Assembly: GCA_938016625.1 (NCBI GenBank)
Contig: CALILB010000294.1
Coordinates: 1 to 6,965 of the forward strand
Direction of reading: 5' to 3'
Origin: an uncultured bacterium
Lineage (GTDB): Bacteria > Acidobacteriota > Thermoanaerobaculia > Multivoradales > JAHEKO01
Length of the DNA: 6,965 nt
Part shown: positions 1 through 3,938 of the stretch, piece after piece
Position numbering within the stretch: the stretch's first letter is position 1
Layout of the letters: the number at the start of each line of letters is the position of its first letter
The notes under the pieces: generated by a model
Seen by the model: only the letters and a program-made list of their open reading frames with translations
Told to the model about the DNA's origin: nothing
Databases searched by the model: none
Program-made: the position numbers and the translations under genes

Positions 1-742
1 GGCGGCTCCCCTTGAGGCCACACTCGTCGATCAGCCGACCCGCCGAGTCGTCCGCCGGGTTGCGGAAGATGGAGCCGACGTTGGGATCTCCGGATGGCAA
101 GCTCCGACGACGCCTGCGGTTGAGCTCGTCGATCCTGGCCAGCGCGCTCTCCGCATCTCCCCGCTGTAGTTGAAAGACCGCCCGGGTGACCAGCGCACCG
201 CTGCCCTGGAGCACCGTGCGACGGTATTCGGGCTCGAGCTGGGCACAGGTGAAGGTCCCGGGATTGCCGTCCTGCCCAATGACCGTGGCCTCCACCAGAA
301 TGTCCTTGATCTCGATGCCATAGCTGCCGGCGTTCATGTAGACCGCACCACCCACCGTCGAGGGAAAGCCGGCAAGAGTTTCCATGCCGGTTAGACCCTG
401 CTTGGCCAGCCGGCGGGCCAGTGCCGCCAGCGACACGCCGGCACCCGCGACGACCCGTTCGCCGGTGATCTCCACCTCGGCAAGCTCGCCTCCGAGGTGG
501 GCCACCACCCCATCCAAACCCTCATCGGGGAACAGCACGTTCGAGCCCAGACCGAGAAGAAAGAAATGGGAGCCCAGCTCACCGACGACCGTCAGCAGTT
601 GCTGGAGTGCGGTCTCCGCGGTCACTTCGACCAGCACCTCCGCGGGACCACCGATGCGAAAGGTGCTGTGGGGAGCCAGGGGCTCGCCGGGCACGAGCGC
701 CAGACCGCGGATGCCCTCCAGTCTGGCAATCAGGCTCGACAT
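1..742 (-). CDS. murB: UDP-N-acetylenolpyruvoylglucosamine reductase MurB, N-terminal 247 codons (3' end cut by window edge)
   Basis: MurB is the cytoplasmic flavoenzyme that uses NADPH to reduce UDP-GlcNAc-enolpyruvate to UDP-MurNAc, the second committed step of peptidoglycan precursor synthesis. Reading leftward from the ATG at 742-740 gives an uninterrupted frame of 247 codons to the window edge. Recognisable FAD-domain motifs are STFRIGGPAE (about residues 26-35), LGLGSNVLFPDEG (63-75) and GFPSTVGGAVYMNAGSYG (125-142). The substrate-domain motif PEYRRT (171-176) contains the Tyr-Arg pair matching E. coli Tyr158/Arg159. PNVGSIFRNP (220-229) carries Ser224 at the position of the catalytic proton-donating serine. 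The sequence then runs AGRLIDECGLKGSR to the edge, so the C-terminal catalytic Glu lies outside. Odd points are Ser128 where a small Gly is usual in the GxPGxVGG motif, and Thr instead of Ser in YRxS. No strong Shine-Dalgarno precedes the ATG, but no better in-frame start is visible. The gene diverges from recA. Confidence 0.95.
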   Translation of the reverse strand, partial: MSSLIARLEGIRGLALVPGEPLAPHSTFRIGGPAEVLVEVTAETALQQLLTVVGELGSHFFLLGLGSNVLFPDEGLDGVVAHLGGELAEVEITGERVVAGAGVSLAALARRLAKQGLTGMETLAGFPSTVGGAVYMNAGSYGIEIKDILVEATVIGQDGNPGTFTCAQLEPEYRRTVLQGSGALVTRAVFQLQRGDAESALARIDELNRRRRRSLPSGDPNVGSIFRNPADDSAGRLIDECGLKGSR

Positions 743-790
743 GGGTTCTGGTGGCAGCAGACGCCTTGGCTGGCAAGATTCGAGTGGGAG

Positions 791-805
791 AATACGTCTT
801 GTATT
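791..805. repeat. Short inverted repeat AATAC-N5-GTATT
   Basis: The arms AATAC (791-795) and GTATT (801-805) are perfectly complementary around a 5-base spacer. The dyad overlaps the possible minus-strand murB -10 element TATTCT (794-789). A transcription-factor site is possible, but a 5-bp arm can arise by chance. Confidence 0.35.
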
Positions 806-815
806 GGTGACTGCT

Positions 816-843
816 GGAAACCGAATGGGATCCCCCGGTTCCC
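816..843. repeat. Imperfect 8-bp inverted repeat upstream of recA
   Basis: GGAAACCG (816-823) pairs with CGGTTCCC (836-843) at 7 of 8 positions; the mismatch is A818 against C841. The 12-base loop contains the palindrome GGGATCCC (827-834). It lies just upstream of, and may overlap, the -35 area of the possible recA promoter. It could be an operator (a candidate SOS-repressor site) or an accidental structure. It has no following T-run, so it is not an intrinsic terminator. Confidence 0.4.
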
Positions 844-844
844 A

Positions 845-854
845 TCACGCGTGA
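845..854. promoter_or_regulatory. Perfect 10-bp palindrome TCACGCGTGA, candidate recA operator
   Basis: TCACGCGTGA is identical on both strands. It sits 7 bases upstream of the possible -10 element at 862-867, i.e. between the likely -35 and -10, a classical position for a repressor site. It does not match the LexA consensus sequences I know from E. coli or Bacillus. LexA sites differ between phyla, so this could be a lineage-specific SOS box or a site for another regulator. Confidence 0.4.
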
Positions 855-861
855 CAGAATC

Positions 862-867
862 TAGTAT
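862..867 (+). promoter_or_regulatory. Possible recA -10 element TAGTAT
   Basis: TAGTAT matches the TATAAT consensus at 4 of 6 positions and lies in the most A/T-rich part of the region. A weak -35 candidate, TTCCCA (839-844), is 17 bases upstream. Transcription would begin near 874-876, leaving a leader of roughly 50 bases that starts just before the 882-905 hairpin. Confidence 0.35.
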
Positions 868-881
868 ACCCTCGTACCTCG

Positions 882-905
882 GAGGCTCCGCCATGACGGA
901 GCCTC
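882..905 (+). promoter_or_regulatory. 9-bp perfect hairpin in the recA leader
   Basis: GAGGCTCCG (882-890) and CGGAGCCTC (897-905) are perfectly complementary around the 6-base loop CCATGA. In RNA this would be a stable GC-rich stem ending 8 bases before the recA Shine-Dalgarno (914-919). The loop contains an ATG (893-895), and the left arm contains most of a GGAGG motif (881-885). It could be a leader structure controlling translation or mRNA stability, or a DNA operator. There is no T-run after it, so it is not a classical terminator. Confidence 0.6.
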
Positions 906-964
906 ATCTGATCAAGGAGCGACATCCATGGCAGACGCAAAAACCGAACGACTCAAGGCGATAG
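893..964 (+). CDS. Possible 23-residue leader ORF overlapping the recA start
   Basis: An ATG at 893 is preceded at 7-base spacing by GGAGG (881-885) and opens a 23-codon frame ending at TAG (962-964). The predicted peptide begins MTEPHLIKERHPW. It reads through the recA Shine-Dalgarno and start codon in the +1 frame relative to recA and ends 37 bases inside recA. The Shine-Dalgarno and ATG are good, but both lie in the 882-905 hairpin, and the peptide resembles no family I know. It could be a translated regulatory leader, a translational-coupling device, or chance. It is uncertain that it is a gene. Confidence 0.25.
   Translation: MTEPHLIKERHPWQTQKPNDSRR
914..919 (+). promoter_or_regulatory. 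recA ribosome-binding site AAGGAG
   Basis: AAGGAG lies 8 bases upstream of the ATG at 928. It is a near-consensus Shine-Dalgarno sequence that fixes the recA start, and no alternative in-frame start lies upstream in the leader. Confidence 0.85.
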
Positions 965-1971
965 ACAACGCCCTCAACCAGATCGAACGTCAATTCGGCA
1001 AGGGCTCGATCATGCGGATGGGCCAGAAGGACTTCGTGTCCATACCGGCCATCCCCACCGGCAGCTTGGCGGTGGACCACGCCATCGGGGTGGGGGGATT
1101 CCCCCACGGCCGGGTGGTCGAGGTCTATGGCCCGGAATCCTCGGGCAAAACCACCTTGGCGCTCTCGGTGGTAGGCCAAGCACAAAAACAGGGAGGGGTT
1201 GCTGCTTTTATCGACGCCGAGCATGCACTGGACCCCGAATACGCCCAGAAACTGGGTGTGGACATCGACAACCTGCTGGTCTCACAGCCCGACTTTGGTG
1301 AGCAGGCCCTGGAGATCGCCGAGATGCTGGTGCGGAGCAACGCCGTAGACGTGGTCGTCATCGACTCGGTTGCGGCCCTGGTGCCCCGGGCCGAGCTCGA
1401 AGGCGAGATGGGTGACTCGCACGTCGGCCTGCAGGCCCGGCTCATGTCACAGGCGCTGCGCAAGCTGACCGCTATCGTCGCCAAGTCGAAGACCTGTCTG
1501 GTCTTCATCAATCAGATACGAGAAAAGATCGGGGTGATGTTCGGCAGTCCCGAGACGACGACCGGTGGGCGGGCACTCAAGTTCTACTCGTCGGTTCGCA
1601 TCGACATTCGCCGCATCGCCGCGCTCAAGGATGGCGATCAGGTGGTCGGCGCCCGCGCCAAGGTCAAGATAGTCAAGAACAAGGTGGCGGCGCCCTTTCG
1701 CATCGCCGAGTTCGACATCGACTACGGCGAAGGCATCTCCCGGGTCGGCGAGCTGGTCGACATGGGGGTCGAGTACAAGAAGGTGGCCAAGAGCGGTGCC
1801 TGGTACAACTATGGAGATGTTCGACTCGGTCAGGGACGGGAGAACGCCAAGCAGTTCCTTCGCGACAACCCCGATCTGGCCGACGAGCTCGAGCAGAGCT
1901 TGCGCCAGGAGCTGGGGCTCATCGTAGCCCAGCCGACCGAGGAGCCGGTGGAGGCCGAGGCCGGAAGCTGA
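928..1971 (+). CDS. recA: RecA recombinase / SOS co-protease
   Basis: RecA forms ATP-dependent filaments on single-stranded DNA, catalyses homologous strand exchange and triggers LexA self-cleavage in the SOS response. The 347-residue length is normal for the family. The N-terminal polymerisation segment (KAIDNALNQIERQFGKGSIMRMG, shown here as its ends KAIDNAL, residues 10-16, and SIMRMG, 27-32) is followed by Walker A GPESSGKT (68-75) and FIDAEHALDP with catalytic Glu98 (94-103). Walker B is VVVIDSVAAL (142-151), loop L1 is around EGEMGDS (158-164), and loop L2 runs from FINQIREK to GGRALKF, with allosteric Gln196. KVKIVKNKVAAPF follows, and a short acidic tail ends the protein. Small departures are Phe123 in SQPDFGEQ (usually Thr), Ser207 in FGSPE (usually Asn) and Arg in GGRALKF (often Asn). 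ATG with AAGGAG at 8 bases sets the start. It is the first gene of a closely spaced plus-strand series, with the antiporter gene 19 bases downstream. Confidence 0.99.
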   Translation: MADAKTERLKAIDNALNQIERQFGKGSIMRMGQKDFVSIPAIPTGSLAVDHAIGVGGFPHGRVVEVYGPESSGKTTLALSVVGQAQKQGGVAAFIDAEHALDPEYAQKLGVDIDNLLVSQPDFGEQALEIAEMLVRSNAVDVVVIDSVAALVPRAELEGEMGDSHVGLQARLMSQALRKLTAIVAKSKTCLVFINQIREKIGVMFGSPETTTGGRALKFYSSVRIDIRRIAALKDGDQVVGARAKVKIVKNKVAAPFRIAEFDIDYGEGISRVGELVDMGVEYKKVAKSGAWYNYGDVRLGQGRENAKQFLRDNPDLADELEQSLRQELGLIVAQPTEEPVEAEAGS

Positions 1972-1981
1972 CCCGAGAACC

Positions 1982-1985
1982 GGAG
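1982..1985 (+). promoter_or_regulatory. Ribosome-binding site GGAG supporting a TTG start
   Basis: GGAG (within CGGAGAG, 1981-1987) lies 5 bases before the TTG at 1991. No ATG or GTG occurs in frame nearby that would keep the signal peptide, so this site decides the start of the antiporter gene. Confidence 0.6.
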
Positions 1986-1990
1986 AGCAT

Positions 1991-3916
1991 TTGAACCGCT
2001 ACGTTCTTGTCGTCCTGGCCACTCTGCTGGCCCTCCCATTGCCGCTGTGCGCCGCCACCCTCGAGGTGGAGCCTGCCGGGCCGATTGCACTCAGCGGCGG
2101 ACCGGTTCGGCTAAAGCTCGCGATCAGCGATCTCGAGCAAGACGAAGAGCTCAAAACCCGGATCTTTGTCGACGGCCGTCTTGTCGACCAGCGCCATTTG
2201 GGCCCCGGTGAGCATGAGGTCACCGTCAAAGCGCCGAAGCTGCCCGCCGGTCGCCACGAGGTGAAGGTAGAAGGGGTGGGGACGACGGCGGAGCTCGAGA
2301 TCCGTGTGATCCCGGGATGGCTCTCCATCGTCCCACCGCTGATCGCCATCGGTCTGGCACTGATCTTCAAGGACGTCTTGTTTTCACTGTTTGTGGGTGT
2401 CTATTCCGGTGCGCTCTTTCTCTACGCCTGGAACCCATTTACCGCCTTTGCGCGCTCGATCGACCACTTCATCGTTCCCTCGCTTGCCGATCCCAACAAC
2501 GCCGCCATCATCGTCTTCTCCATGCTGTTGGGCGGCATGGTGGGCATCATCAGCAAGAGCGGTGGCACCCAGGGGATCGTCGACCGGCTGAGCCGCTTTG
2601 CCACCGACGCCCGGCGTGGCCAAATCGCCACCTGGACCTTGGGAGTGGTGATCTTCTTCGACGACTACGCCAATACACTGATCGTCGGCTCGACGATGCG
2701 GCCGATCACCGATCGACTCCGTATCAGCCGAGAGAAGCTGGCCTATATCGTCGACTCGACGGCGGCGCCGGTAGCCAGTGTGGCCCCCATCTCCACCTGG
2801 ATCGGGTTCGAAGTGGGTCTCATTGCCGCCGCCTTTACCCAGCTCGACATCGGTACCGAGTACAACGCCTATGGCACTTTTCTGACCTCGATCCTCTATC
2901 GTTTCTACCCGCTATTTGCCCTGGTGCTCGGCTTTACCATCGCCTACACCCGGCGAGACTTCGGGCCCATGCTCAAGGCCGAACGGCGGGCCAGCCGCAC
3001 CGGCGCGGTCATCGCCGAGGGTGATACCCCACTGGCCTTTGCCGCGGTCGAGAAACTGACTCCACCCGAGGGCGCCCCCAGAAGGGCCGGCAACGCTCTG
3101 CTGCCGATCTTGACCGTGGTGGTGGTGACCCTCTTGGGGCTCTACATCACCGGCTCGAGCGACCTGAACCGGGCCGATTTTGGCGGCACCTTCGATTGGC
3201 TACGAGAGGTTTTCTCGGCCTCCGATAGCTTTAGCGCCCTGCTCTGGGCCAGTCTTGCGGGAGTGGTGGTTGCCGCGCTGTTGGCGCTGTCGCAGAGAAT
3301 CCTGACCATCCGTCAAACCGTGGAATCGATGGTCGAGGGTTTCCGCTCGATGCTTCTCGCCTTTCTCGTGCTCATCCTGGCCTGGTCGATCGGCGCGGTC
3401 TGCGAGGAGCTGCTGACCGCCGACTACGTGGTCAGCCTCACCGGCGGTGTCCTCGCACCCCAGTGGTTCCCCGCCTTGGTCTTCCTCGCCTCGGCGGCTA
3501 TCTCGTTTGCCACCGGAGCCTCCTGGGGGACGATGGCCATCCTGATGCCGATCGTCATCCCCATCTCCCACGGTCTGTCGACCGCCGCCGGGTTTCAGGT
3601 GGGCAGCGATCCCTACACCCTGATCCTCGTCGGCACCATCTCATCGGTGCTGGCCGGGAGTGTCTGGGGCGATCACTGCTCCCCCATCTCGGACACGACC
3701 ATCCTGTCGAGCATGGCCTCGGGATCCGACCATATCGCCCACGTCCGTACCCAGATACCATACGCTCTGGGGCTCGGGATCCTGGGCATGCTGCTGGGCG
3801 ACATACCGACCGCCTTTGGCCTGAGCCCGTGGATCTCACTCGTAGTGGGTAGCATCGTCATCGTTCTCACCGTCCGGTTGGTGGGGCAAAAGGTCGACTC
3901 CCCCGCGGCTGGCTAG
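1991..3916 (+). CDS. NhaC-family Na+/H+ antiporter with signal peptide and N-terminal Ig-like domain
   Basis: The product is predicted to be an inner-membrane cation/proton antiporter of the NhaC family, exchanging Na+ (or another cation or amine) for H+. Of its 641 residues, about 1-22 form a signal peptide ending LPLCAA; the Cys lacks a lipobox. Residues 23-107 look like an exported beta-sandwich (EHEVTVKAPKLPAGRHEVKVEG, here given by its ends EHEVTV and HEVKVEG). The transporter starts at about 110 with SIVPPLIAIGLALIFKDVL and has roughly 12 hydrophobic segments. Family hallmarks are MLLGGMVGIISKSGG (178-192), VVIFFDDYANTLIVGS (219-234), DSTAAPVASVAPISTW (255-270), SFATGASWGTMAILMP (505-520) and GSVWGDHCSPISDTTI (556-571), with acidic residues Asp224, Asp225, Asp561 and Asp568 as candidate ion-binding positions. 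The start is TTG with GGAG 5 bases upstream; ATG/GTG starts would remove the signal peptide. It lies 19 bases after recA and 22 before the next gene. The substrate cannot be set from sequence alone: some relatives carry other solutes. Confidence 0.9.
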   Translation: MNRYVLVVLATLLALPLPLCAATLEVEPAGPIALSGGPVRLKLAISDLEQDEELKTRIFVDGRLVDQRHLGPGEHEVTVKAPKLPAGRHEVKVEGVGTTAELEIRVIPGWLSIVPPLIAIGLALIFKDVLFSLFVGVYSGALFLYAWNPFTAFARSIDHFIVPSLADPNNAAIIVFSMLLGGMVGIISKSGGTQGIVDRLSRFATDARRGQIATWTLGVVIFFDDYANTLIVGSTMRPITDRLRISREKLAYIVDSTAAPVASVAPISTWIGFEVGLIAAAFTQLDIGTEYNAYGTFLTSILYRFYPLFALVLGFTIAYTRRDFGPMLKAERRASRTGAVIAEGDTPLAFAAVEKLTPPEGAPRRAGNALLPILTVVVVTLLGLYITGSSDLNRADFGGTFDWLREVFSASDSFSALLWASLAGVVVAALLALSQRILTIRQTVESMVEGFRSMLLAFLVLILAWSIGAVCEELLTADYVVSLTGGVLAPQWFPALVFLASAAISFATGASWGTMAILMPIVIPISHGLSTAAGFQVGSDPYTLILVGTISSVLAGSVWGDHCSPISDTTILSSMASGSDHIAHVRTQIPYALGLGILGMLLGDIPTAFGLSPWISLVVGSIVIVLTVRLVGQKVDSPAAG

Positions 3917-3938
3917 CCATCCACCACAGTCAACGACC

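Larger units (their letters stand above)
743..927. promoter_or_regulatory. Divergent murB/recA intergenic regulatory region
   Basis: This 185-base gap lies between the divergent murB and recA starts and must hold the promoters for both unless murB is read from elsewhere. It is richer in A/T than the flanking genes and contains four inverted repeats (791-805, 816-843, 845-854, 882-905), a possible recA -10 element and the recA ribosome-binding site. On the minus strand, TATTCT (794-789) could be a murB -10 element, but no convincing -35 lies 17 bases upstream, so it is not listed separately. By eye I find neither the E. coli-type LexA box (CTGT-N8-ACAG) nor the Gram-positive type (GAAC-N4-GTTC). 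Confidence 0.7.

Noticed and set aside
827..834. GGGATCCC palindrome as a separate operator
   Set aside because: An 8-bp GC-rich palindrome is expected by chance. It is mentioned only as part of the 816-843 inverted repeat.
851..856. GTGACA as a recA -35 element
   Set aside because: It is one base from consensus but only 5 bases from TAGTAT. The -10 position 17 bases further on (GTACCT) is poor.
882..905. Hairpin as a rho-independent terminator
   Set aside because: It is followed by ATCTGATCAAGG, with no T-run, and lies directly before the recA ribosome-binding site.
497..964. Long plus-strand frame of 155 codons
   Set aside because: Most of it is antisense to murB, whose own frame has unmistakable family motifs. 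Only the last 24 codons, from ATG 893, have independent support and are listed as a possible leader ORF.
2317..3024. 235-codon plus-strand frame inside the antiporter gene
   Set aside because: It is a +1 shadow of a GC-rich gene: its Arg/His/Leu-rich composition matches no family, while the overlapping frame carries NhaC motifs.
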